From Leptodactylus fallax (Eukaryota > Chordata > Amphibia > Anura > Leptodactylidae), in assembly GCA_947044405.1 (NCBI GenBank), contig CAMRHE010000645.1, positions 620,001 to 684,000 on the forward strand: a stretch of 64,000 nt of DNA, written 5' to 3'. Within the stretch, counting starts at the first letter, position 1. Each line of letters opens with the position of its first letter. Below are positions 48,587-61,205 of this stretch, in pieces. The position numbers and the translations under genes were made by a program. The notes below the pieces were generated by a model. That model saw only the letters and a program-made list of their open reading frames with translations, did no database searches and had not been told where the DNA came from.

Positions 48587-51171
48587 TGGAGATGTCGTCT
48601 GTCCATGCTCAGAAAGTGCAAACCTTACAGGAGAGTCACAAAAAGGTAGAGACTCAACTTCAAGTGATGCAACTAAAAGTCACAGAAGGGGACAGGTTTC
48701 AAGCAGAACTGCTAGACAAGGCAAACAGACTACAGGTGGAATTGAATAATGTCACAGGGCTTCTTTCTCAAGCAGACAAGTTTATCAAACTTTCCAAAGA
48801 TTTTTCTATACTAGAATCTCAGCTTCAGGACACTCAGGAGCTTTTGCAAGAAGAAACTCGTCAGAAGCTTGATCTTAGTACAAAACTAAAACAAATGTAA
48901 GATGAGAAAAATGGTTTCCTTGAGCAACTAGAGGAAGAGGAGATAGCAAAAAGAGATTTGACAAAGCAGATTTCAACACTACAGGCTCAGGCGACTGATA
49001 TGAAGAAAAAAATGGAAGATAGTATTGGGTCCTTGGACTCTGTTGAAGAACTAAAGGAAAGGTTGCAAAAGGAGCTAGAAGCTACAAATCAACGGTTTGA
49101 GGAGAAGGTTGCTGCTTATGACAAACTTGAGAAGACGAAAATTAGACTGCAGCAGGAACTAGAAGATGTAGGTGTAGACCTTGATCATCAACGTCGGATG
49201 GTGTCAAATTTGGAAAGGAAGCAGAAAAAGTTTGATCAGCTGCTTGGTGAAGAGAAGACTCTTTCTGCTAGATATGCAGAAGAACGTGACCGTGCTGAAG
49301 CAGAGGCCCTTGAATTGAAGGCCGAGTTAGAGAGGCTCAATAAGCAACTGTGCACTGAAATGGAGAATTTGGTTAGCTCCAAGGATGAAGTTGAGAAAAA
49401 CCTGGAATCTGTGCAGATATTGTATGAGAACAAAGCTAATGCTTATGACAAGCTGGAAAAGGCCAAGAGAGAATTGGACCTCCAGATAGAAGACATGAAG
49501 ATTCAGTTTGAGGGAAACCTGTCTAATTTGTCTGCTGAGATTGTAGATCTAAAAATGCTTGTTGCTAAACTAAAGGTGCAAGTGAACCAGCCGGAGGAAA
49601 TTGCACGCATCAAGAAACAGCTGGAGTTTCAGATGGATCACATGAAGCGCGAGTCAGAAATAAAGTTGGAAGAGCGCACTGTTCAGATAGAACAGTTAAA
49701 AACCGAAGTGGAATCTAAAAGAGAAGAATTGGATCGATTGCAGCAGTCTCTATCCCATACTGAACAGTCGGCATCTGCCCTATCTTCAAAGCTGTCAGCA
49801 CTAGAAGCTGAGAAGGATTCGCTGCAGAACTTGTTAACCTCTAAAGAATCAGAGCTCCAAGGTGCACTAGTAAAGACTGAGATGGAAGCGGCACAGAAAA
49901 ATGTCGCAGTGAAGAAGGTTCTGGAGCTGGAATCAGAGATTTGTGCGCTACAGAAGGCGTTAGAATTGGGAAAAGCTGCCAGCATAGAGGCAGAGAAAGG
50001 AGAATCATTAAGTCAGACAGATATGAGTGATCCTGCAAAATGTGAGGAGGCCAAAGAAGGTCCAACAGAAAAAGAAACTGTGATTGGTCACACACTGCCT
50101 GTGACAGAGTGGGTCCAGCCTCAAACCAATGAGGTCCAAAGCCTAGAGGGCTGTGAGATGGTAAATAAGGTGAAGGGTCACCAAAAGTGTGGAACAAAAG
50201 TCCGTGAGAAGACTGACCACGCATATGTTGTCCCAACAGCTAAAGTGTCTGAAGCCATTGTGGATAAAGGTGTTGCTGTACCTGTCTCTAGCCAAATGTC
50301 TGGTGGACAAACGGTGAATAATGACTCCATGTTGTCTGTGAAGGGGGAGTCAGGAAGTAAGAGATGGTTACATGTCAACAATGATGTGACAGTTGTTAAA
50401 GACATGCCAGAAAATGTAGTTCAGCGTGAGCTATTTTGTGAGGGTGTACTGTATGGCCCTCGTGCAGAAGGAGAAGATATTGCAGTACAGAGATTGTGTA
50501 TCTCAAACAAAGAGGAGAGCAAGCAGCCTATGTCTCCTAAACTTCTAAGCCTGGATGGTGATGGCAAAGTTTGCTTTGAGATGAAGGTTACGGAAAAAGT
50601 TCCCGTGATACAGTTATACTCTAAAGACATTGATGTGCATGAAGTACGTGTTAGTTGGTCTCTGAGCTCCTGTGAATTCATGATAGGTGAAGATGAAGAT
50701 TTTTACGGCTATTCACTAAAGGGATCAAAGTCATGCAATGGGATGGCTGAAGACTATCGTGAAAAATGTGATGAAAATGATGTGATCCCCTGTGTGGTGA
50801 ATTGTGAAGGTGATGGAGTAAAACCTGCCTTTGCACAGAATGGCCAAGATCTTGGCATAGCATCGAAAGTGATGAGAAGACGGAAAACTCGATGGAGCGG
50901 AATTTGGAAGAAAAGACCGCCAGATTGTGACTACTGGAGAGACGCTGGACAGGCCTACTTGGTTGAAGAGGGACTTCGTCATAGGATGTCTCGTCCCATT
51001 GTAGCTCACTCCATGGGTAGTGAGCTGAGGGGGAGGGTATGTAAGTATGTGAGCCAGAGGGCACTGTTGAGCGACCCAGGCCAGGCCAGAAAAGGCTCTC
51101 AGCCACGCCTTTGGGGGTGGCACATAACTCCAGAGGGGCTGGAGCATCCTGCAGGAAGCAGGAAATGGTAG
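48541..51171 (+). pseudogene. Myosin-II rod-like cargo with premature stop
   Basis: Continuation of the cargo frame. From about 48640 to 49540 it matches the nonmuscle myosin-II heavy-chain (MYH9/MYH10 type) rod in order, including [47 protein letters not shown] and [12 protein letters not shown]. Stretches seem shortened relative to myosin, for example after AEAEA. A TAA at 48898-48900 sits where myosins have glutamate in a KLKQxEDEKN motif, and similarity resumes at the next codon, so it is a point nonsense change. After about 49540 comes further coiled coil that I cannot assign ([19 protein letters not shown]). From about 50000 there is a non-coiled acidic region with no recognised family, ending inside the 3' LTR. 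No introns are present. Protein function, if any, is unknown. Confidence 0.85.
51027..51039 (+). promoter_or_regulatory. Polypurine tract of the myosin-carrying element
   Basis: GAGGGGGAGGGTA immediately precedes the TG of the 3' LTR, as expected for plus-strand priming. Confidence 0.8.
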
Positions 51172-51523
51172 TGGACCAGCGAGGACAGAGAGAGAGGCTC
51201 TGTCCCAAAAGGGCTGGCGTCCACAGGAGTGGACCAGCTAGGACAGAGAGATAGGCTCTGTCCCAAAGGGCTGGCGTCCACAGAGGTCTGTTGCTAGAGT
51301 TGAGTAACAGTCAGGACAGTTAGGGGCTCAAGGAGTGAGTTAGGCCCTAACTGTGGCATAGGTTTTTTGTTGTTTTGCTGTGTTGCAGTTAAGCTGAATA
51401 AAGCCACTTTTATTTACACTTGGACCGTCTGAAAGCTATCTTTCCGGCGCCCAGTACCATAAACCACCGCTGTCCGGACCAGGAGAAGCCGCCATTTTGA
51501 GTTTAATTACCCAAGCTGTCACA
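51040..51523 (+). repeat. 3' LTR of the myosin-carrying element
   Basis: Second LTR, 484 bp, with AATAAA at 51397-51402. The internal reading frame runs without a stop into this LTR and ends at 51171, so the last 44 or so codons are LTR-encoded. Confidence 0.92.
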
Positions 51524-52101
51524 GGGGGCTATGGGGACCAGTCTTTGCTAGCTATGCCCCTAAGTGGCTCATCTGTCAATATCACACTAGATGGGCTAGG
51601 ATACAATAACTAAGTAGATAGCATCATACATTATAAGATTAGACAGAGCTGCTTAGCAGACTGTATCACACATGATATGCTCAGCTATGCTGGCTAAGCA
51701 GCACTGTGTCTCTGTAGATGATTTTATAATTAACTGTAGTAACAGTATATAATGGGAGATGTGCTAGACATAAGGAATAATATGCTGGAGAAGTTTCCAG
51801 AGCTCTTGAATGTTCTACTTTATGCAGTATGTAATGAATGTTTTAGGCTCTTATTGCGCCATAAATATCAAAAATGAACCTGCGCAGGTGGCTGCTCAGC
51901 TTTATGGAGTGCTGTAATAATGTCTGTGATGTGAACTCAACTCATTATGTGCTTTTCATACTCCTGTAAGAAATCCTTGAATGTACATAGTGCGCAGCAA
52001 CCAACAATAGAGCTGATCTCAGTATCGCGTGTAGATTCAGCAAGTACATGATAAAGGAAGAGGAGTGGGCGTCCTTCACATAGTCAATTTTTTGTCAGTG
52101 C
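51524..52101. other. Gene-free interval
   Basis: Sequence continuing from the insertion site of the myosin-carrying element. No gene recognised. Confidence 0.5.
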
Positions 52102-54070
52102 CAGAGGCATAGCTGGCGGGGGGGGGGGGGGGATCAGAGGGGCGGCTGCCCCGGGCCCTCTGATTCTTTGGGGGCCCACCCCGGGGCCGCCATTAATACA
52201 TCCTTTATTTCTAACTAGATCGGTGTCTGCAGACACCAATCTAGTTAAAGCGTCTCCTGCAACTTAACAGTATTGGAAACTGCAAGCCAATACAGGCTTG
52301 TGGTTTACAAGACGCCGAGACCACAGACGATGTCTGCTTCTCAGCACGGGCGGTGAGATGACGTCACAACAACGCGCCGCCTGCCCTCAGACACAGACGT
52401 CCTGTGCGTGGACAGGGAGGAAGCGACGGCGGCTCCATTCATCAGTATCGCAAGTAGGTGAGTATGACTTTTTTTTTGTGGGTATATTAATAGCATAAGG
52501 GGTGGTTAGGGGGGGGAAATATAACTATACAGGGAGGATTCATTAGGGGTCATTATAACGATGGGGGGGGTCATTTATATAAGGGTTATTACAGGGTATT
52601 ATGAATACAAGGGGGAGGTTATTTATAGAAGGGGCCATTAGGGGGCATCATTTATATTAGGAGGCATTATGAACATAAGGGGGTGGTCATTGATATAAGG
52701 GGTCATTAGAGATGCATTATTTATGTCAGGGTGAATCAGGGGCATAATATGAGGGTCAATTAATTTAATTAAAGTGGCACTTGGGCTTTATTAAGACTAA
52801 GGCCCCAAGTACCGGGCTGCAGCAATTTCCAAAACTGCAACGGTTTTGGAAATCGCAGTGCGTCTGCTGCACATATTTTTCCGCAATGTGTGGATGGGAT
52901 TTGCTAGAATGCCACGTTTTTTTTCTGTGGGTTTTCACCACATGGGGCCCCATCCCATCCCCACTTTGCAGTAAAATATGCGCAGCAGACACGCTGCGAT
53001 TTCCAAAACAGTCTCAGTTTTGGAAATCGCAGCATGTCAATTATACCTATGGAAACGCCAGAGGATTTCCTATAGATATAATTGAAGCAGAAAGTCCACA
53101 GAGGAAACCTCTGCAAACATTCTGTGCAAAGTGCTGCAGGAAAAACCGTGATGCATCGCCGCCACGGTTTTTCCCGCAGCTCTTTTTTGCTGCGGGACAC
53201 CACGTGGGGCCTTGGCCTTAAGGCGTTTTCCAGCTCATTTTTATTGATGATCTATTCTCAGAATAAATCATCAATAAGAGATAAATGATTCCCCACTGAT
53301 CAGCTGTATGAGGGGGCTATGGCGCCTGTTTATATCACACGCTGTCTGTTTATAGTGACCATGTGATGTAATTCCAGCCTTGTCACATAGACGTGTATAG
53401 GACGAGGCTGTAGTTACATTACATGGCCGCTATGAAAAGAATGACACTATGTAAACAGAGAAGGTGTCACGGCGCTTACACAGGTACCACGGTTCATTCA
53501 ATCAGCTGATCCTCGGGGTCCCGGGTATTGGAACCCCAATAATTTTTTTTCCCTTGTTTTTTTTTTTTTTTCCCTTTTCAATTAGGAAACACCTGGGGCA
53601 TTATTAATAAGGGGCAATATTTAAAGGGGGTGCACAGGGAAGTTATTAATATAAAGATGCACTTGGGAGTATTATTCATTATGGGGGGTTATATTATATA
53701 TTTTATAATTGGGGGTAGCAGCAGGATGGGGGCTTTGTGTAGGTGAGGACAATGTGGGTCGGGTGTCTGGAAAATTGAGGAGCCAAAGATGTCTGTGTTG
53801 CAAACTTTACAGAGACTGGAAGAAGTGTTCATGTCCGTCTGGATGAAAGAGATGGGGAATGTGAACGATTAGTCAGAGACGTCACCTGTAAGTCACTAAA
53901 TGTTACTGCCCTGTATTCGCCTAAATTGTCTGCAGAGCCCTGTGTAGAGCTGCTATATACCACTATACGCTCACCGTATACTGATAGTATCGATATACAA
54001 ACATGTCCAAGTTGGGGGCCCACTTGGACATGTTCGCCCCCCCTATGCTGAACCGCTAGCTACGCCTCTG
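52102..54070 (-). mobile_element. hAT-like element C (2.0 kb)
   Basis: Ends CAGAGGCATAGCT and AGCTACGCCTCTG, with 7 of 8 bases duplicated outside (GTCAGTGC / TTCAGTGC). Same family as element D at 59037-61062, in opposite orientation. The interior holds GGAAATCGCAGC-type inverted segments. No transposase. Confidence 0.85.
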
Positions 54071-54369
54071 TTCAGTGCATAGATGTAACCATGTCGATAC
54101 CAGGCTCAAATGGTGGCATGAGGATCACATCCAACTAGTGAGCATCTTACTATAAAATGATTCCACTATGCGTTACTACTCCAAATGCAGACGTTCAAAA
54201 GACAAGGACAATATCTTCAAGCTTTCTAGTGTTCAGCTCTGGTAATTCAAGTCTGTGCCAATAGTCACACTCTCTAATAGCTGTTATCAGTGGGAGGATT
54301 TATCTTGGCTCACTCAGCAAAATAAACTTGCCGTTAGGTCAGTCACTCACAAATGTCAATAACCTTCAG

Positions 54370-55277
54370 CAGTGGTGTAACTAGCAGACTGAGCCCCATA
54401 GAAAACTTTTGACTTGGGCCCTCCACCCACATACATATACATGACATAGTGCCCCCTTTAATGGCCCGCACATGGTATAATGCCCCATTTACACACACTA
54501 TAATGTCCCAAAGTGGCCTGCATACAGTATAATATCCCATAGTGGCCCCTGCACACAGTATGATAACCCATAGCATCCCCTGCACACAGTATAATGTCAC
54601 ATAGTGGCCCATCCATGCAGTATAGTGTTTCATTGAGGCCCCTTCACACAGTATAACGTCCCATATTGGCCCCTCCACACAGTATAATGTCTCATAGCGG
54701 ACCCTGTACACAGTATAATGTCCCATAGCAGCCCCTCCACACAGTATATTCTCCCACAGTGGCCCCATCACACAGATATTGCAACAATTTTGGATTCGGC
54801 AGAACCTGAAATTTTTGGGGTACACCACCCACAAACTATACTTATTATTACTATTAATATGATCAGAGGCCCCAGAGAGGTGACAAACATAAAAACCATT
54901 GTTACTTACCTCTCCTGGGCTCCAGCACAAGCCCTCTGCATTGACGTCACAGACGTGGGTTACGCTGGTGTCATTATGTGTCGTGACGTTGGCCTAACCC
55001 ACATGATGTCTGTGACATCGCTAAAGAGGTCTGAAGACAGCAGGGAATCCTGTCGGAGCCCAGGAGAGGTAAGTAACACAGTTTTTTTATGTTAGCTCAC
55101 CTCCCCTGGGCCTCCAATCAGACCCCCGAGTATAATAATAGCAGTTTCAGTTCCACGGCCTTACTTACCAATCCTCGTGGCGGCCATGAGTAGGAACAAG
55201 GATTGGTAAGTATATAGGACCTGGGGTTACTCCAGCAGGTAACGGCCTATTAAAAAAAAAAAAAAGTTACGCCACTG
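54370..55277 (+). mobile_element. Non-autonomous hAT element B
   Basis: Ends CAGTGGTGTAACTAGC and GTTACGCCACTG, flanks ACCTTCAG and ACCCTCAG (7 of 8). Same family as element A. Carries a 31-bp minisatellite at about 54470-54775. The 195-codon minus frame is translated repeat. Confidence 0.87.
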
Positions 55278-56365
55278 ACCCTCAGTTTCACTACAAACTG
55301 TAAAATTAGAGGCTTTTATTTTCAGTGCGGCGTATAGCCTGTCATGTTGCCATCTAGTGGACAATGTGAAAACTGCATTAGCCTTATAGAGTTATATGTC
55401 GATTTTGTCCACGATTCCTATGACATGACCAAAGATCGCCATGTCGCCTTGGGACTCCTTCACTCATGTTAGTGAATGGAGTTTCATAGTTACCCCGAGG
55501 GTACTGCATTTATTGATATCCTTTATGGCACTTTTATTGCTTTAAGCAGAAACTGACTGGAGCCAACTCATGGAGGCCCATAGGAGAGTTTTCTAGACCT
55601 GTTTTGTGCAGAAAGGCGTCAACTATTGTCAGTACTGGATGTATTGATGGGTCACTGTTGATATCTACAGAAGTGTTATCTTCTATTGTTATCCTGACTG
55701 TGATATAAATGTGGTTAATGCTGCAATGAAAATAGAATTGGCATGTATCAGTCTATTTTTAGGCTTATATATATATAATGTAACATGGAAAATGTAAAAA
55801 AAATATATATTAAAAAAAAACTTGATTAAAAAAATAGGTAACTTTCTAAATTTTCTAGTAACACATTCCCTTTAAGGCACATAACACAACCTATGAAAGT
55901 TGCTCCTGTGAGCCGAACTATGTAAACTAAATGCCCTCCTGAAATGTCAGTCAGATGTCATCCCATCCCTTATATTATGAAACTCAGGGAATTCAGGAAT
56001 GTCTTTATAAGATCTATTGTAAGTTAGCTAATGGCAAACAAGGGCACACTTACAGTGTCTCTTCTCCTGAGTTTAAAACAGATCAAGCTAAGTCTTCATT
56101 TATATTTTGTTATATACAGTGTGAATTCCTGTCACTGTTCTCCAGATTTTCAGCTCTTCAGCTAATGACTTCGACAGTTAACATGCTCCATCTTAAAAGA
56201 AGTCAGTGCCAGGCTTCATAACCCCATTACTGCTGGAGGGTATACCTCATTTATGGGTGTGCTATAAACAACAGTTTATAGCCAGATTTCTGGCATAAAT
56301 GTTTCCACCCTCACCACATCCCCAATGTCTTTATTGTGGGAACAGCTGCACTTCTTAGCAGTATA
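55278..56365. other. Gene-free interval
   Basis: AT-rich, no gene or clear repeat boundary seen. Confidence 0.5.
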
Positions 56366-57379
<1,014 letters not shown>

Positions 57380-57401
57380 TATATGGAATGTGATTCACTG
57401 T

Positions 57402-58630
57402 ATAAATTTATTTTATTTATTCTTACTTTTATAGCACCATCATATTCCCCAGCTCTTTACAGGCACGGTCCCATATAGGACTCACAAACTACATTTCCTT
57501 CCAGGATGTCTTTGGAGTGTGGGAAGAAACCAGAGTAAACCCATGCAAACACAGGGAGAACATACAAACTCCTTGCAGATTTTGCCCCTGGCAGGAATCA
57601 AACCCAGAACTCCAGCATTACAAGGTTGCAGTGCTAAGTGCCGCAACCCAGTCGGATGAGACCGGAGGATGGGAGTAGTAGTGGCGGATGCTGTGCCACT
57701 TAGCAGGCCGAGCACGCTCCCAAACGGCTCCAGTCCCACCCCTAGGCCGGACAAGGTCAAGGGGGGTCCTGCAGCACTACCAGATGGTGGTGGTAGTAGT
57801 TCTTTCCCCCGGGGCACTTCCAGTTGCAGAGGAATCTCTCCTACTTGAGCCAGTGTGGTGTTGGTCGGAAGAGCCCTGATGTTAAAGCAGGCACGACTCA
57901 GGATTCAGAGTTGCAGGTAAACCAAACAGCCTTTTATTTAGGCAACTGACACAGAAGGACAACATCAGCTTCCTGATGGGGGTAGTAGTCTTGCAGTGTC
58001 CTAACCCCAGCCTTGGTTCTAGGAGGGTGCCCAAAGACAGTATCGGCTCCACAAGATGGCTTCCTCTACTCCACCTCTGTACCTCTCCCAGCTAACTATA
58101 CTGGGGATAGAGTTACAGGGAGTCCTGACAGGGATCTGGTTACCTGGATACTAGGGCCGAATGCGACTCTCCTGTCAGGGTCCTCTCCTGCTCCTCCGGG
58201 CACGACACCAAATAAGTCCAGCCACTTGGAAATCTCTACTCTCTAGCTCTGAGCTGTCTTGAGATGAGCCTGGGGCTGATGTTATCCCTCCTGAGTCTGT
58301 GGTAGCGGCGGTTGGCCTTCAGTCCAGCCTGGTGGCAGGTCAGCTCTGCACACCTTGTCTGGCTTGCTGCATACACTGAACTGAACTTCAACCGTCGCCG
58401 GGGAGATAATATCTCCTCACAACCCCGCCCAGTGGCCTGTGATAGGCCAGGGCTGAACCCAGTCTGGGTTTGAACACTGCAGGGGGAAAAATACAAAGGG
58501 AAAGCTGCACAAAAATACACTTAACACAGAACAGAACTTACAGACATAAAACCCAGAGGCACACAAGACAAACACATAAATGCTGTGGCACTCTGGGATG
58601 CTGCATAAGCACTGAGCCACCGCACTGCCG
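57402..58630 (-). mobile_element. tRNA-derived SINE, split by solo LTR
   Basis: Read on the minus strand from about 58630: GTGGCTCAGTGCTTA resembles a pol III A box, then after the inserted LTR comes GGGTTTGATTCC as a B box, then a body with CAAGGAGTTTGTATGTTCTC and an ATAAATAAA-rich tail near 57410. The solo LTR at 57639-58605 lies just after the A box. Confidence 0.75.
57639..58605 (-). repeat. Solo LTR, family L1 (copy d)
   Basis: 967 bp, starts TGCCGCAACCCAGTCGG and ends CTGGGATGCTGCA, with a perfect TAAG duplication at 57635-57638 and 58606-58609. Confidence 0.85.
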
Positions 58631-58689
58631 AAGGGAATTGGCTACAAACGACAGGTAAGGCTTAAGGGTTCTGGTGTCAGAGTAAATTC

Positions 58690-59036
58690 TCAGGGATTCT
58701 GGCTCACTGTGAAACCATATGACTTATAAAGTGGTAATATCACATCCCTGTCCCATGAGTCCATAACCCTTTTAATATATGACAATATCCTGCTGGCCTT
58801 AGAAGCAGCCAATTGACATTGCATGCTGTAATTTAACCTATGATCTACATGTACTCCCAGGTCGTTCTTCAGTAGTGACTCTCCCAGCTTTACTCCCCCT
58901 AGGACATATGTCACATGCAGATTATTTTTACCCAGATGCATAACTTTACATTTATCCTCATTGAATTTCATTTGCCATGTGGCTGCCCAAACACTCAGTC
59001 AAAGTCTGCTTGTAACCTACATACATAGACTGCACT
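58690..59036 (-). pseudogene. LINE reverse transcriptase fragment (C-terminal part)
   Basis: Minus-strand frame with MKFNEDKCKVMHLGKNN, KNDLGVHVD and DVILPLYKS, the conserved thumb/post-palm region of CR1/L2-type (jockey superfamily) non-LTR reverse transcriptases. Upstream it is separated from its palm motif by the hAT element at 59037-61062. Dead fragment. Confidence 0.85.
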
Positions 59037-61062
59037 CAGAGGCATAGCTAGGGGTTCAGCACAGGGGGGGCGAACATGTCCAAGTGGGCCCCCAACTTAG
59101 GTATACCGATATTATCACTATACGGGGACCGTATAGTGGTATATATCGGATCTACACAGGGCTCTGCAGACGATTTAGGCAAATACAGGGCACTATCATT
59201 TAGTGACTTACCGGTGACGACTCTGACTAATCGTTCACATTCCCCATCTCTTTCATCTGGACCGCCATGGCCACTTCTTTCAGTCTCTGTAAAGTTTGCA
59301 ACACAGACATCTTTGGCTCCTCACTTTTCCAGGCACCTGACCCACATTGTCCTCACCTGCACCCCCAATTATAAAATATATGATATAACCCCCCATAATG
59401 AATAACCCCCAAGTGCATCTTTAAATTAATAACTTTCCTGTGTACCCCCTGTAAATAGTGCCCCTTATTAATAATGCCCCAGGTGTTTCCTAATTAAAAA
59501 GTAAACAAAAGGTAAAATTAATTAGTGGGGTTCCAATATTTGGGACCCCCAGGATCAGTCGTTTGAATGAACCGTGATACCTGTGTAAGCGCTGTGACCC
59601 CTTCTCTGTTTACATAGTGTCATTCTTTTCATAGCGGCCATGTCATGTAACTACAGCCTCGTCCTATACACGTCTATGTGACAAGGCTGGAATTACATCA
59701 CACGGTCACTATAAGCAGACAGCGTGTGATATGAACAGGCGCCATAGCCCCCTCATACAGCTGATCAGTGGGGACTCACTTATCTCTTATTGATGATCTA
59801 TTCTGAGGATAGACCATCAATAAAAATGAGCTGGAAAACTCTTTAAGGCTAAAGCCCCATGTGGCGTTCCGCAGCAAAAAAGCGCTGTTCTTCCTGCTGC
59901 GCTTTGCACAGAGAGTTCGCAGAGGTTTCTTCTGCGGACTTTCTGCTTCAATTATATCTATAGGGAAACTGGGAGCATTTCCATAGGAATGCTGCAATTT
60001 CCAAAACCACGAATGTTTTGGAAAACGCAGCGTGTCCACTGCGCATATTTTACTACAAAGTGGGGATGGGATGGGGCCCCATGTGGCAAAAATGCCACAG
60101 GAAAAAAAATGCGGCATTTTACAGTTCCTGCAAAGTGGATGGGATTCTAGCAAATCCCATCCACACATTGTAGAAAAATGTGTGCAGCGGACACACTGCT
60201 ATTTCCAAATCCGTTGCTGTTTTGGAAATCGCAGCATGTCAATTATACCTACGGAAACGCCGGCGGTTTCCCTATAGTTATAATGGAAGCAGAAAGTCTG
60301 CAGAGGAAAACTCTGTGGACCTTCTGTGAAAAGCGCTGCGGGAAAAACCACAATGTTACTGCCGCGGTTTTTCCTGCAGCGCTTTTTTGCTGCGGCCCGT
60401 TACATGGGGCTTTAGTCTTAATAAAGCTCATGTGTCACTTTAATTAAGTTAACTGCCCCCTCATATTATGCCCCTGATTCCCCCTGACATAAATACTGCA
60501 CCCCTAATACCTCTTATATTGATGATCACCCCCTTATGTTCATAATGCCTCCTAATATAAATAACCTCCCACCTTGTACCCAGTAATAGCCCTTATATAA
60601 ATGACCCCCCTTATGTTCATAATTCCCCCTCCTAACAACCCCTTATACTATTAAATTATCCACAACTAAGCTAAAACAAAACAAAACAAATATAAGTTAT
60701 ACTCACCTACCAGCGACCATGACGAATGGAGCCGCCGCTTTCTCTTCTTGACCCGTGCTCTGTGCGCAGGGTCCATGCACAGGAAGTCAGCGTCTCAGTG
60801 TAGGAGGCGTGATGTTGTGACGTCATCGCGCCACCTATGCCCATGATTGTGTTCTCGTTGTCATGTAAACCGCAGGCCTGAAGTGGCTTGCGGTTTACAA
60901 GACAGCAAGTTGCAGGAAGCGTTTTAACTAGATCGGTGTCTGCAGAAACCGATCTAGTTAAAAGTAAAAGGTGTATTAATGGCGGCCCCGGGGTGGGCCT
61001 TACAATGTCAGTGGGCCCGGGGAAGTCGCCCCCCCTCCCCCCCCCCGCTAGCTACGCCTCTG
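59037..61062 (+). mobile_element. hAT-like element D (2.0 kb) with perfect 8-bp TSD
   Basis: Ends CAGAGGCATAGCT and AGCTACGCCTCTG. ACTGCACT is duplicated exactly at 59029-59036 and 61063-61070. Inserted within a LINE reverse-transcriptase sequence. No transposase. Internal segments resemble element C in reverse. Confidence 0.92.
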
Positions 61063-61205
61063 ACTGCACTGCAATACATTGTTGTCTGCAAAAATAGAGA
61101 CAGTTCTATATCATTAATAAATAAGTTAAATAACAGTGGACCCAGCACTGAACCCTGGGGTATACCACTTATAACAGAGGAGCAGTCATTGACCACAACT
61201 CTGCA
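61063..61205 (-). pseudogene. LINE reverse transcriptase fragment (palm part)
   Basis: Minus-strand translation [20 protein letters not shown] is the conserved palm segment of a non-LTR reverse transcriptase. It continues after the inserted element into 59036-58690, so the two fragments were one LINE copy. Confidence 0.85.

Larger units (their letters stand above)
46557..51523 (+). mobile_element. Non-autonomous LTR retrotransposon carrying a myosin-rod chimera
   Basis: A 4967-bp element with direct LTRs (46557-47050 and 51040-51523) that begin TGTAAGTATG and end CTGTCACA. It has a primer binding site at 47053, a polypurine tract at 51027-51039 and a GGGGG target duplication (46552-46556 and 51524-51528). 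The interior has no protease, reverse transcriptase or integrase. It holds a long coiled-coil reading frame with clear similarity to the nonmuscle myosin-II heavy-chain rod. By eye the LTRs differ at about eight substitutions and two 5-bp indels over about 484 bp, so insertion is fairly recent. Movement would need enzymes supplied in trans by a relative. The cargo suggests transduction of a cellular transcript. Confidence 0.9.

Noticed and set aside
50678..51208. 176-codon antisense frame
   Set aside because: Shadow of the cargo frame and LTR on the opposite strand.
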